NCBI RefSeq assembly: GCF_001667735.1
Contig: NZ_LZJN01000117.1
Coordinates: 1-60,687, forward strand
Length of the DNA stretch: 60,687 bases
DNA from: Mycobacterium sp. E183
GTDB lineage: Bacteria > Actinomycetota > Actinomycetes > Mycobacteriales > Mycobacteriaceae
Reading direction: 5' to 3'
Shown: piece by piece, positions 1 to 7,457 of the stretch
Position numbering within the stretch: position 1 is the stretch's first letter
How the letters are laid out: each line of letters starts with the position of its first letter
Translations under genes and position numbers: made by a program
The notes under the pieces: generated by a model
Seen by the model: only the letters and a program-made list of their open reading frames with translations
Databases searched by the model: none
What the model was told of the DNA's origin: nothing

Positions 1-435
1 GTCGTCGTCCTTTTGCTGGTGACCGCGATCGCGGCGTTCGGGTCGGGATACCTCAACTCGACGCACTGGAGCCAGCTGGCCAAGAACATCATCTACGGCG
101 TCATCTGGGGCATCTGGCTGGTGATCGTCGGCTGGCTGACGCTGTGGCCGTTCTTGAGCTGGCTGACCACCCATTTCGTCGTGACGAACCGGCGGGTGAT
201 GTTTCGGCACGGGGTGCTGACCCGCACCGGAATCGATATCCCGCTGGCGCGGATCAACAGCGTGGAATTCCGCGACCGGATCACCGAGCGGATGTTTCGC
301 ACCGGGACGTTGATTATCGAATCGGCGTCACAAGACCCGTTGGAGTTCTACGACATACCGCGGCTGCGCGAGGTGCACGCGCTGCTGTATCACGAAGTCT
401 TCGACACCCTGGGTTCCGAGGAGTCGCCCGGCTGA
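1..435 (+). CDS. PH-domain membrane protein (Rv3278c-like), 5' end cut by window
   Basis: The reading frame is open from base 1 and ends at 435, so the first few dozen residues lie outside the window. A hydrophobic stretch (IIYGVIWGIWLVIVGWLTLW) spans the membrane. It is followed by a bacterial PH (bPH2/YdbS-like) domain with the usual pattern VVTNRRVMFRHGVLTR, then IPLARINSVEF and the closing strand TLIIESASQDPLEFYDI. Such proteins are small membrane-anchored modules of unknown ligand. Position next to gtrA and purK matches M. tuberculosis Rv3278c (about 172 residues). Its last 46 bases overlap the 3' end of the convergent GtrA-like gene. Confidence 0.85.
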   Translation, partial: VVVLLLVTAIAAFGSGYLNSTHWSQLAKNIIYGVIWGIWLVIVGWLTLWPFLSWLTTHFVVTNRRVMFRHGVLTRTGIDIPLARINSVEFRDRITERMFRTGTLIIESASQDPLEFYDIPRLREVHALLYHEVFDTLGSEESPG

Positions 436-1049
436 GTCAGCCGGCCGGCCCGGTTGCGCCAGGACCGCAGCAGCGTGACGTTGCCGCCCTCGATCTCGTC
501 CTCGAGCATTTCGGCGATACCACCCGCGGTGAGGGCGGATTCCAGCGCCTTGTCCGGGTTGCGCGCGAACTCGTCGGGGAACACCCAGCGCCGGAACGCA
601 TAGAAGCGGAACGCCATCTGCAGCAGGTTGCCGATGATGTAGGCCGAGATGAAGTCGGCGATGTTCTCCACGGTCAGCGACACCATCGGCTCCCGCAGCT
701 GCAGGACGTAGCTGGAGAACCACAGCGGCGCCATCGACAGCAGCACGCCCACCCCGCTGAACGCGAAGAACAGCAGCGCCTCGTGGTGACGCTCCCGGCC
801 GCCGCGATCGCGGAAGCTCCACTCCCGGTTCAGCACGTAGGACGCGATGACCGCGACGATGCCGGCGATGACCTTCGCGGTGACCGGCTTGGAGTCCAGA
901 ATTGTCAGTTTCAGCGTGTAGAAAATCGCCGAGTCGATCACGAACGTGGTACCGCCGACGATGGCGAATTTGATCAGTTCGTGGTGGCGCAGCAAATAGG
1001 GCTGAATAAAGCCGGGCATGCGCTCGATTGCGGCGTCGGCGAAGGGCAC
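390..1049 (-). CDS. GtrA-family membrane protein (Rv3277-like)
   Basis: A 219-residue protein with four hydrophobic segments (for example FAIVGGTTFVIDSAIFYTL, VIAGIVAVIASYVLNREWSF, ALLFFAFSGVGVLL, IADFISAYIIGNLLQMAFRF). The FxxVGG start and the NR.WSF motif are typical of GtrA, a family thought to help flip lipid-linked sugars for cell-wall glycosylation. The GTG at 1049 was kept because a TACACT -10 box sits 8 bases upstream, as in leaderless mRNAs; ATG at 1019 (MPGFIQ) is the alternative. The charged C-terminal tail of about 50 residues is cytoplasmic by prediction. The gene converges on and overlaps the PH-domain gene. Confidence 0.88.
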   Translation of the reverse strand: MPFADAAIERMPGFIQPYLLRHHELIKFAIVGGTTFVIDSAIFYTLKLTILDSKPVTAKVIAGIVAVIASYVLNREWSFRDRGGRERHHEALLFFAFSGVGVLLSMAPLWFSSYVLQLREPMVSLTVENIADFISAYIIGNLLQMAFRFYAFRRWVFPDEFARNPDKALESALTAGGIAEMLEDEIEGGNVTLLRSWRNRAGRLTQPGDSSEPRVSKTS

Positions 1050-1057
1050 AAGTGGTC

Positions 1058-1104
1058 AGTGTACGGACGGACACAAAATAGACGCAAAATCGTACATAAC
1101 GATT
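1058..1104. promoter_or_regulatory. Divergent gtrA/purK control region with palindrome
   Basis: On the minus strand TACACT (1058-1063) is a -10 box 8 bases before the gtrA GTG. A second minus-strand candidate, TATTTT, lies at 1075-1080. Between the two genes AATCGT-acata-ACGATT (1088-1104) is a perfect 6-5-6 inverted repeat about 25 bases further from gtrA and 43 bases before the purK ATG. It looks like an operator; the regulator is unknown. A direct repeat of CAAAAT (1074-1079 and 1085-1090) overlaps it. Confidence 0.5.
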
Positions 1105-1146
1105 CGGCGTCACCGCCGGTCAACACGCCGCCCGCGCCGTGACACC

Positions 1147-2376
1147 ATGATGGCCGTGCCGAACATACGCCCTCCCGGGGCCGCACCCACGATAGCGCCG
1201 GTGGTCGCCATGGTCGGCGGCGGACAGCTGGCCCGGATGACCCACCAGGCCGCGATCGCCCTCGGGCAGACGCTGCGCGTGCTGGCCACCGCCGCCGACG
1301 AGCCGGCCGCGCAGGTCACGCCCGACGTCGTGATCGGTTCGCACACCGAGCTGGACGACCTGCGCCGGGTCGCGGCCGGGGCCCATGTGCTGACGTTCGA
1401 CCACGAGCACGTGCCGAACGAGCTGCTGGAGAAGCTGGTTGCCGAGGGGGTGAACGTCGCGCCGCCGCCGGAGGCGCTGGTGCACGCCCAGGACAAGCTG
1501 GTGATGCGCCGGCGGCTGGACGCGATGGGCGCCCCGGTCCCGCGCTACGCCGGCATCGCGAATCTCGAGGAGCTGGACGCCTTCGCGCAGCTCGTCGGCG
1601 GCCCCGTGGTGGTGAAGGCCGTCCGCGGCGGCTACGACGGGCGCGGGGTGCGGATGGCGCGCGACCCCTCGCACGCCCGCGATATCGCGACCAGCTTCCT
1701 GGCCGATGGCGTGCCGGTGATGGCCGAGGAGCAGGTGAACCTGCGCCGCGAACTGTCGGCGCTGGTGGCGCGGTCGCCGTTCGGCCAGGGCGCGGCCTGG
1801 CCGGTGGTGGAGACGGTCCAGCGCGACGGGATCTGCGTCCAGGTGATCGCGCCCGCCCCGAACCTGCCCGAGCACGTGGCCGCGGCCGCGCAGCAGCTGG
1901 CGTTGCGGCTGGCCGCCGAACTCGGCGTGGTCGGGGTGCTCGCGGTGGAGCTGTTCGAGACCGTCCAGGGTGAGCTGCTGGTCAACGAGCTCGCGATGCG
2001 GCCGCACAACTCCGGGCACTGGACCATGGACGGGGCGCGCACCAGCCAGTTCGAACAGCACGTGCGGGCGGTGCTGGACTACCCGCTCGGCGACACCGAT
2101 GCCATCGCCCCGGTGACGGTGATGGCGAACGTCCTGGGCGCCGCGCAGCGGCCGGCGATGACGGTCGACGAGCGGTTGCACCACCTGTTCGCGCGGATGC
2201 CCGACGCGCGGGTTCACCTCTACGGCAAGGAGGAACGGCCCGGCCGCAAGGTCGGCCACGTCAATTTCCTGGGCTCCGACATGGCGCAGCTGGCCGCGCT
2301 GCGGGAGCGCGCCGAGCTCGCGGCACACTGGTTGTCACACGGGCAATGGACGGACGGATGGGATCCGCATGACTAG
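1147..2376 (+). CDS. purK: N5-carboxyaminoimidazole ribonucleotide synthase PurK
   Basis: PurK uses ATP and bicarbonate to convert AIR to N5-CAIR in purine biosynthesis. The 409-residue product has the N-terminal nucleotide-binding start [20 protein letters not shown], an ATP-grasp core ([19 protein letters not shown]) and the PurK signature around [20 protein letters not shown]. Start: ATG at 1147, immediately followed by a second ATG at 1150; the frame extends further upstream to 1018, but that part overlaps the divergent gtrA promoter and reads as non-protein. The last 8 bases overlap purE, so the two enzymes, which pass on an unstable intermediate, are translationally coupled. Confidence 0.95.
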   Translation: MMAVPNIRPPGAAPTIAPVVAMVGGGQLARMTHQAAIALGQTLRVLATAADEPAAQVTPDVVIGSHTELDDLRRVAAGAHVLTFDHEHVPNELLEKLVAEGVNVAPPPEALVHAQDKLVMRRRLDAMGAPVPRYAGIANLEELDAFAQLVGGPVVVKAVRGGYDGRGVRMARDPSHARDIATSFLADGVPVMAEEQVNLRRELSALVARSPFGQGAAWPVVETVQRDGICVQVIAPAPNLPEHVAAAAQQLALRLAAELGVVGVLAVELFETVQGELLVNELAMRPHNSGHWTMDGARTSQFEQHVRAVLDYPLGDTDAIAPVTVMANVLGAAQRPAMTVDERLHHLFARMPDARVHLYGKEERPGRKVGHVNFLGSDMAQLAALRERAELAAHWLSHGQWTDGWDPHD

Positions 2377-2881
2377 CAACCCCAGGGTCGGCGTGATCAT
2401 GGGCAGCGACAGCGACTGGTCGGTGATGAAGGACGCGGCCGAGGCGCTCGCCGAGTTCGACATTCCGGCCGAGGTTCGGGTGGTCTCCGCGCACCGGACC
2501 CCACAGGTGATGTTCGACTATGCGCGCGGCGCGGCCGACCGCGGCATCGAGGTGATCATCGCGGGCGCCGGCGGCGCCGCACACCTGCCGGGGATGGTCG
2601 CGTCGGCGACGCCGCTGCCGGTGATCGGGGTGCCCGTCCCGCTGGCGCGGCTGGACGGCCTCGACTCGCTGCTGTCGATCGTGCAGATGCCGGCGGGCGT
2701 GCCGGTGGCCACGGTCTCGATCGGCGGCGCCCGCAACGCGGGCCTGCTCGCCGTGCGCATGCTCGGGTCGTCCGACCCGGCGCTGCGGGCGCGCATCGTC
2801 GAGTTTCAGGGCCGGCTGGCCGAGAGCGTGCGGGCCAAGGATGAGGCGCTGCAAAAGCGCCAGGGTAAAGTTACTGGCTAG
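2369..2881 (+). CDS. purE: N5-carboxyaminoimidazole ribonucleotide mutase PurE
   Basis: PurE isomerises N5-CAIR to CAIR, the step after PurK. The 170-residue protein carries the class I PurE signatures [38 protein letters not shown], and [17 protein letters not shown], including the active-site Ser-Asp pair and the SAHRTP loop. The length fits single-domain bacterial PurE. The ATG lies inside the last codons of purK (8-base overlap). fadE25 follows after 18 bases. Confidence 0.96.
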   Translation: MTSNPRVGVIMGSDSDWSVMKDAAEALAEFDIPAEVRVVSAHRTPQVMFDYARGAADRGIEVIIAGAGGAAHLPGMVASATPLPVIGVPVPLARLDGLDSLLSIVQMPAGVPVATVSIGGARNAGLLAVRMLGSSDPALRARIVEFQGRLAESVRAKDEALQKRQGKVTG

Positions 2882-2899
2882 TAGCTAGAGGAGGCCACG

Positions 2900-4069
2900 A
2901 TGGCTGGTTGGGCCGGAGACCCCACGTTCGATCTGTTCCAGTTGCCCGAGGAACACCAGGAGTTGCGGGCGGCGATCCGCGCGCTGGCGGAGAAGGAGAT
3001 CGCCCCGCACGCGGCCGACGTGGATGAGAATGCGCGGTTCCCACAGGAGGCGCTCGAGGCGCTGAATGCGTCGGGGTTCAACGCCGTGCACGTGCCCGAG
3101 GAGTACGGCGGGCAGGGCGCGGATTCGGTGGCGGCGTGCATCGTGATCGAGGAAGTGGCCCGCGTCGACGCCTCGGCGTCGCTGATTCCCGCGGTGAACA
3201 AGCTGGGCACCATGGGGCTGATCCTGCGCGGCTCCGACGAGCTCAAGAAGCAGGTGCTGCCGTCGATCGCCGACGGCACCGCGATGGCGTCCTACGCCCT
3301 CTCGGAGCGGGAGGCCGGCAGCGACGCGGCCTCGATGCGGACCCGGGCCAAGGCCGACGGCGACGACTGGATTCTCAACGGCGCCAAGTGCTGGATCACC
3401 AACGGCGGCAAGTCGAGCTGGTACACCGTCATGGCGGTCACCGACCCGGACAAGGGCGCCAACGGCATCTCGTCGTTCATGGTGCACGCCGACGACGAGG
3501 GGTTCACGGTCGGTCCCAAGGAACGCAAGCTCGGCATCAAGGGCTCGCCGACCACCGAGCTGTACTTCGAGAACTGCCGCATCCCGGGCGACCGGATCAT
3601 CGGCGAGCCGGGCACCGGCTTCAAGACGGCGCTGGCGACGCTGGACCACACCCGGCCCACGATCGGCGCGCAGGCGGTCGGCATCGCGCAGGGGGCGCTG
3701 GACGCCGCGATCGCCTACACCAAGGACCGCAAGCAGTTCGGCCGCCCGGTCAGCGACAACCAGGGCGTGCAGTTCATGCTCGCCGACATGGCCATGAAGC
3801 TCGAGTCCGCGCGGCTGATGGTCTACCACGCCGCCGCCCGCGCCGAGCGCGGCGAATCCAACCTGGGCTTCATCTCCGCGGCGTCCAAGTGCTGGGCGTC
3901 CGACGTGGCGATGGAGGTGACCACCGACGCCGTGCAGCTGTTCGGCGGCGCGGGCTACACCGTCGACTTCCCGGTGGAGCGAATGATGCGCGACGCCAAG
4001 ATCACTCAGATCTACGAGGGCACGAATCAGATCCAACGCGTGGTCATGTCGCGGGCGCTGCTGCGCTGA
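2900..4069 (+). CDS. fadE25: Acyl-CoA dehydrogenase FadE25
   Basis: A flavin enzyme that introduces the alpha-beta double bond in acyl-CoA during fatty acid beta-oxidation. The 389-residue product has the N-terminal helical domain, the FAD-binding signature YALSEREAGSDAASM and WITNGG, and the C-terminal signature QLFGGAGYTVDFPVERMMRD followed by ITQIYEGTNQIQRVVM; the glutamate in YEGTNQ is the usual catalytic base. Start ATG is preceded by a strong AGAGGAGG ribosome site. It sits 18 bases after purE, matching M. tuberculosis purK-purE-fadE25 order. Confidence 0.94.
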   Translation: MAGWAGDPTFDLFQLPEEHQELRAAIRALAEKEIAPHAADVDENARFPQEALEALNASGFNAVHVPEEYGGQGADSVAACIVIEEVARVDASASLIPAVNKLGTMGLILRGSDELKKQVLPSIADGTAMASYALSEREAGSDAASMRTRAKADGDDWILNGAKCWITNGGKSSWYTVMAVTDPDKGANGISSFMVHADDEGFTVGPKERKLGIKGSPTTELYFENCRIPGDRIIGEPGTGFKTALATLDHTRPTIGAQAVGIAQGALDAAIAYTKDRKQFGRPVSDNQGVQFMLADMAMKLESARLMVYHAAARAERGESNLGFISAASKCWASDVAMEVTTDAVQLFGGAGYTVDFPVERMMRDAKITQIYEGTNQIQRVVMSRALLR

Positions 4070-4081
4070 CCTATAGGATCT

Positions 4082-4122
4082 CCGTCGGTTAACCATCGGG
4101 GTGGTAGGGCCACACGTAAAGT
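4082..4122 (+). promoter_or_regulatory. Promoter of the leaderless uORF and signalling operon
   Basis: TAAAGT (4117-4122) matches the mycobacterial -10 consensus TANNNT and ends 7 bases before the ATG at 4130, so transcription probably begins at that ATG. An imperfect 18-bp palindrome, CCGTCGGTTAACCATCGG (4082-4099), covers the expected -35 position and is a candidate regulator site. A smaller CCTATAGG palindrome lies just upstream (4071-4078), after the fadE25 stop. Confidence 0.45.
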
Positions 4123-4129
4123 CGAACAA

Positions 4130-4207
4130 ATGTGTCTTACCGCGGCCAGGGGGTCTGAAGTGAACAGCGTGGCCACCTTGGCGCATCCCCGGACGACCGG
4201 GAATTGA
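4130..4207 (+). CDS. Leaderless 25-residue upstream ORF coupled to the PP2C gene
   Basis: ATG at 4130 opens an uninterrupted frame of 25 codons (begins MCLTAARGSE, ends HPRTTGN) whose TGA stop overlaps the next gene's ATG as TGATG (4205-4209). The ATG is 7 bases after a TAAAGT -10 box, the geometry of leaderless mycobacterial transcripts. The following gene has no recognisable ribosome site, so its translation may depend on ribosomes finishing this small ORF. The peptide has one cysteine at position 2 and no recognisable domain. It could be a regulatory leader peptide rather than a functional product. Inferred from sequence geometry only. Confidence 0.45.
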   Translation: MCLTAARGSEVNSVATLAHPRTTGN

Positions 4208-5400
4208 TGCCCGTGCGCGCACCAGTGACCCCGGCGGCGAGTTGGCAGTCATTGTCGTTGCTGTTGGTCGAGGACGACCGGGCGGACGCGGTGCTCGTGG
4301 AAGACCTGATCGCCGACGCCGTCGCCGATATCCGGGTGGTGTGGGCGCAGTCGATGGCCCACGCCGAACGCGAGCTGGCCTCCGCCCGGCCCGACTGCGT
4401 GCTGCTGGACCTGCACCTGCCCGACGCCAACGGCATCGACGCGCTGGACCGCATCGCCAAGCACGACGCCACCGTGCCGATCGTGGTGCTGACCGGACTG
4501 AACGACGAGTACTTCGGGGCGTCCGCGGTCGCTGCGGGCGCCCAGGACTATCTGGTCAAGGGCCGGGTCGAGCCGGAGATGCTGCGGCGCGCGCTGCTGT
4601 ATGCGATCGAACGCAAGCGGGCCGAGCTGATCGCGGCCGACCTGCACGCGACCCGGCTGCGGGCGCGGGAGAACGCGCTGCTGGAGCGCGGGCTGCTGCC
4701 CTCCCCGCTGCTGCTGGACAAGCCGGGCGTCGATATCGTCGCGCGGTACCGCCCGAGCCGCGAGGACGCGTTGCTGTGCGGGGACTTCTACGACGTGGTC
4801 CAGACACCCGATCGGATCGTGCACGTCCTGATCGGTGACGTCGCCGGCCACGGGCCGCACGAGGCCGCCCTGGGTGCGGCGCTGCGGATCGCGTTTCGCG
4901 CGCTCACCTTCGCCGGCGTGCACGGGGTGGAAGTGATGCGGCAGCTCGAGCGGGTGCTGCACTCGGAGCGAACGGACACAGGCGTTTTCGCGACCGTGCT
5001 CAGCTTGGAGATCCCGCCCGACAGCACGCGCATCACCGCCATCCGCGCCGGCCATCCGGGGATGCTGTTGCAGCGCGACGGCGCCGTGGAATGGGTGGAG
5101 CCGCCGGGCGGTCCGGCGCTGGGCCTGCGCGCCGACGATGACTGGCCGCGGTTCGAGATGGACCTGCCCCCGGGTCAGGGGCTGCTGCTGCTGACCGACG
5201 GGCTGTTCGAGGGATATTCGGGACAAGGCATCCGGCGCCTCGGCGAGGACGGCCTGCTCGCGCTGGCGCGATCGCACGCGGCCAAGCCGGGCCCGGAGTT
5301 CGTCGATGCGCTCATCGACGGCGCGCAGCAGCTCGCCCAGTCGCACGGCGGGCTCACCGACGACATCGCGGTGCTGCGGGTGGAAAGGACCACCACGTGA
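4207..5400 (+). CDS. Response regulator with PP2C (RsbU-type) phosphatase output
   Basis: A 397-residue two-domain protein. Residues about 15-125 form a receiver domain (LLLVEDDRADAVLVEDL, phosphoacceptor D68 in CVLLDLHLP, Thr in VVLTG, Lys in YLVKG). A helical linker with an ERG.LPSPLL motif leads to a SpoIIE/RsbU-type PP2C phosphatase (about 175-397) with all metal-binding aspartates visible: CGDFYD (193/196), IGDVAGHG (211), LLTDGLFE, LTDDIAVL. Such proteins dephosphorylate anti-sigma-factor antagonists after receiver phosphorylation. No STAS or anti-sigma gene is adjacent, so the substrate is elsewhere. GTGA overlap links it to the kinase. Chosen start ATG 4207; TTG 4204 is adjacent. Confidence 0.9.
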   Translation: MPVRAPVTPAASWQSLSLLLVEDDRADAVLVEDLIADAVADIRVVWAQSMAHAERELASARPDCVLLDLHLPDANGIDALDRIAKHDATVPIVVLTGLNDEYFGASAVAAGAQDYLVKGRVEPEMLRRALLYAIERKRAELIAADLHATRLRARENALLERGLLPSPLLLDKPGVDIVARYRPSREDALLCGDFYDVVQTPDRIVHVLIGDVAGHGPHEAALGAALRIAFRALTFAGVHGVEVMRQLERVLHSERTDTGVFATVLSLEIPPDSTRITAIRAGHPGMLLQRDGAVEWVEPPGGPALGLRADDDWPRFEMDLPPGQGLLLLTDGLFEGYSGQGIRRLGEDGLLALARSHAAKPGPEFVDALIDGAQQLAQSHGGLTDDIAVLRVERTTT

Positions 5401-7016
5401 CCCCGAGGTTGCGCCGCCCGCGACTGTCGCAGCTCACCGTGCGCGGATGGCAGGCGCTCGTGTTGGTCAGCATGGGCGCGATGGTGCTCGCCGGCGCGGT
5501 GGTCGGTGCGTTGCTGCTGAATCGCACGGACCAGATGACGCGCGACCTCGTCGACAACATCCAGCCGGCGCGCGTGGCCGCCTTCCAGCTGCAGGCCGCG
5601 CTGCGCGACCAGGAGACCGGCATCCGCGGCTACCTGATCGCCGGAGACCGGCAATTCCTCACGCCGTACTACGACGGTCAGCACAGCGAACAGGCTGCGG
5701 TGGAAGAGATCCGGCGCCGGCTGGGCGGGCGTCCGGACCTGTTGGGTGACCTGGACGCGATCGAGGACGCGGCGGCCAGGTGGCGGGAAAGCTATGCCGA
5801 ACCGGTGATCGCGACCGTGCTGCCGAACGGCAAGAACGTCAACAGCAAGCCGTCGGCCGAGCGCGGTAAGGCCGAATTCGACCATCTGCGAATGCTTTTC
5901 GATACCCAGAATGCGAACCTGTCAGCGGCCCGGGCGGCCGCGGCGGGCGAACTCAAACGCGTTGATGCCTGGCGCGACAGGGCTTTCGGTGCCATGGTGT
6001 TGTTGTTCTTCGTCACGGCCGGGATGCTGGGGTTCCTGATCCGGGAGACGGTCGCCCGGCCGCTCGCGGCGCTGGCCGCGGCGTGCCGCCGGATCACCCA
6101 GGGCGGCTTCGAGGAAAGCATCGCGGCGCCGAAGCGGCCCAAGGACGTTCGCGACATGGCGATCGACGTGGAGAACATGCGCAGGCGGATGGTCGAGGAG
6201 CTCGAGATCTCACACTCGGCGCAGGCGCAACTGGACGAGCAGGCGGCCGAATTGCGCCGGTCCAATACCGAACTCGAGCAGTTCGCTTACGTGGCGTCGC
6301 ACGACCTGCAGGAGCCGCTGCGCAAGGTCGCCTCGTTCTGCCAGCTGCTGGAGCGGCGCTACGGCGATCAGCTCGACGAGCGCGGCATCGAATACATCGG
6401 CTTCGCGGTCGACGGGGCCAAGCGGATGCAGGCGCTGATCAACGACCTGCTCACCTTTTCGCGCGTCGGCCGGCTCGGCACCACGGAAACCGACGTCGAC
6501 CTCGACACCACGCTGGACTCCGGTCTGGCCAACCTGGCCACCGCGATCGAGGAATCCGACGCCGAGGTCGTGCGACCCGACTCCCTGCCGCGGATCAAGG
6601 GCGACCCGATGCTGCTGACGATGCTGTGGCAGAACCTCATCGGCAACGCGGTGAAGTTCCGGCACAAGGACCGCAGGCCACGCGTCGTCATCGAGTGCGC
6701 ACCGGGCACCGCCGCTCATGACCGCGAATGGGTGATCACCGTGTCGGACAACGGCATCGGCATCCCGGCGGAGTTCGCCGACAAGGTCTTCGTCATCTTC
6801 CAACGCCTGCACGGCCGCGACGTGTACGCCGGGACCGGCGTCGGCCTCGCGCTGGTCAAGAAGATCGTCGAGCACCACGGCGGCACCATCCGGATCGACA
6901 CGACCCGCACCGAGGGCACCCGGTTCGAGTTCACCCTGCCCATGTCCATGCCCGAGCCCGAGCCCGTTGGCGAAGCAGACGCAGACGCAGACGCTTTGGA
7001 AGGAGCGCATCAATGA
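5397..7016 (+). CDS. CHASE3 sensor histidine kinase (phytochrome-like kinase core)
   Basis: A 539-residue membrane kinase. Transmembrane helix at about 20-42, extracytoplasmic CHASE3 domain at 45-190 with the family motif DQETGIRGYLIAGDRQFLTP, second helix at 196-215, HAMP (about 216-270), short coiled coil, then the dimerisation domain with phosphoacceptor H302 in YVASHDLQEPLRKV and an ATPase domain with N box NLIGNAVKF, DNGIGIP and GTGVGLALVKKIV. The YVASHDLQEPLR form is that of bacteriophytochrome-type kinases, whose usual partner is an Rcp1-like single receiver, exactly what follows. Starts at GTG in a 4-base overlap with the phosphatase gene and ends in an ATGA overlap with the receiver. 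Confidence 0.93.
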   Translation: MTPRLRRPRLSQLTVRGWQALVLVSMGAMVLAGAVVGALLLNRTDQMTRDLVDNIQPARVAAFQLQAALRDQETGIRGYLIAGDRQFLTPYYDGQHSEQAAVEEIRRRLGGRPDLLGDLDAIEDAAARWRESYAEPVIATVLPNGKNVNSKPSAERGKAEFDHLRMLFDTQNANLSAARAAAAGELKRVDAWRDRAFGAMVLLFFVTAGMLGFLIRETVARPLAALAAACRRITQGGFEESIAAPKRPKDVRDMAIDVENMRRRMVEELEISHSAQAQLDEQAAELRRSNTELEQFAYVASHDLQEPLRKVASFCQLLERRYGDQLDERGIEYIGFAVDGAKRMQALINDLLTFSRVGRLGTTETDVDLDTTLDSGLANLATAIEESDAEVVRPDSLPRIKGDPMLLTMLWQNLIGNAVKFRHKDRRPRVVIECAPGTAAHDREWVITVSDNGIGIPAEFADKVFVIFQRLHGRDVYAGTGVGLALVKKIVEHHGGTIRIDTTRTEGTRFEFTLPMSMPEPEPVGEADADADALEGAHQ

Positions 7017-7453
7017 CGTCAGAAGGTAGAGCGATCGACATCCTGCTCGTCGAAGACGACCCGGGGGACGAGCTGATCACGCGAGAAGCGTTCGAGCACA
7101 ACAAACTCAACAACCGGCTTCATGTCGCGCACGACGGCGAGGAAGGCCTCGACTACCTCTACCGGCGCGGTCAGTTCTCCGACGCGCCGCGGCCCGACCT
7201 CATCCTGCTGGACCTGAACCTGCCGAAATACGACGGCCGTCAGCTGCTGGAGAAGGTCAAGTCCGACCCCGATCTGGCCCGCATCCCGGTCGTCGTGCTC
7301 ACCACCTCATCGGCGGAGGAGGACATTCTGCGCAGCTACAAGCTGCACGCCAACGCGTATGTCACCAAACCCGTTGACCTGGACCAGTTCATGAAGGCCG
7401 TCCAGCAGATCGACGAGTTCTTCGTCCAGGTGGTGCGGCTGCCCAGCCAGTGA
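7013..7453 (+). CDS. Rcp1-like single-domain response regulator
   Basis: A 146-residue stand-alone receiver: acidic pocket LLVEDDPGDELITREAF, phosphoacceptor D67 in LILLDLNLPKYDG, TTSSAEEDI after strand 4, and the conserved lysine in AYVTKPVDLDQF. There is no output domain, so it probably shuttles phosphate in a relay between the CHASE3 kinase and the phosphatase, or acts by protein contact. The form NLPKYDGRQLLEKVKSD is typical of Rcp1/phytochrome-partner receivers. ATG overlaps the kinase stop as ATGA, with AAGGAGCG as ribosome site. Only 4 bases separate it from the convergent CaiB gene. Confidence 0.93.
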   Translation: MTSEGRAIDILLVEDDPGDELITREAFEHNKLNNRLHVAHDGEEGLDYLYRRGQFSDAPRPDLILLDLNLPKYDGRQLLEKVKSDPDLARIPVVVLTTSSAEEDILRSYKLHANAYVTKPVDLDQFMKAVQQIDEFFVQVVRLPSQ

Positions 7454-7457
7454 CGGC

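Noticed and set aside
4081..4110. Possible sigma-F promoter (GGTT ... GGTA) before the PP2C operon
   Set aside because: The GGTT and GGTA elements are only about 12 bases apart, too close for the usual spacing of about 15-17.
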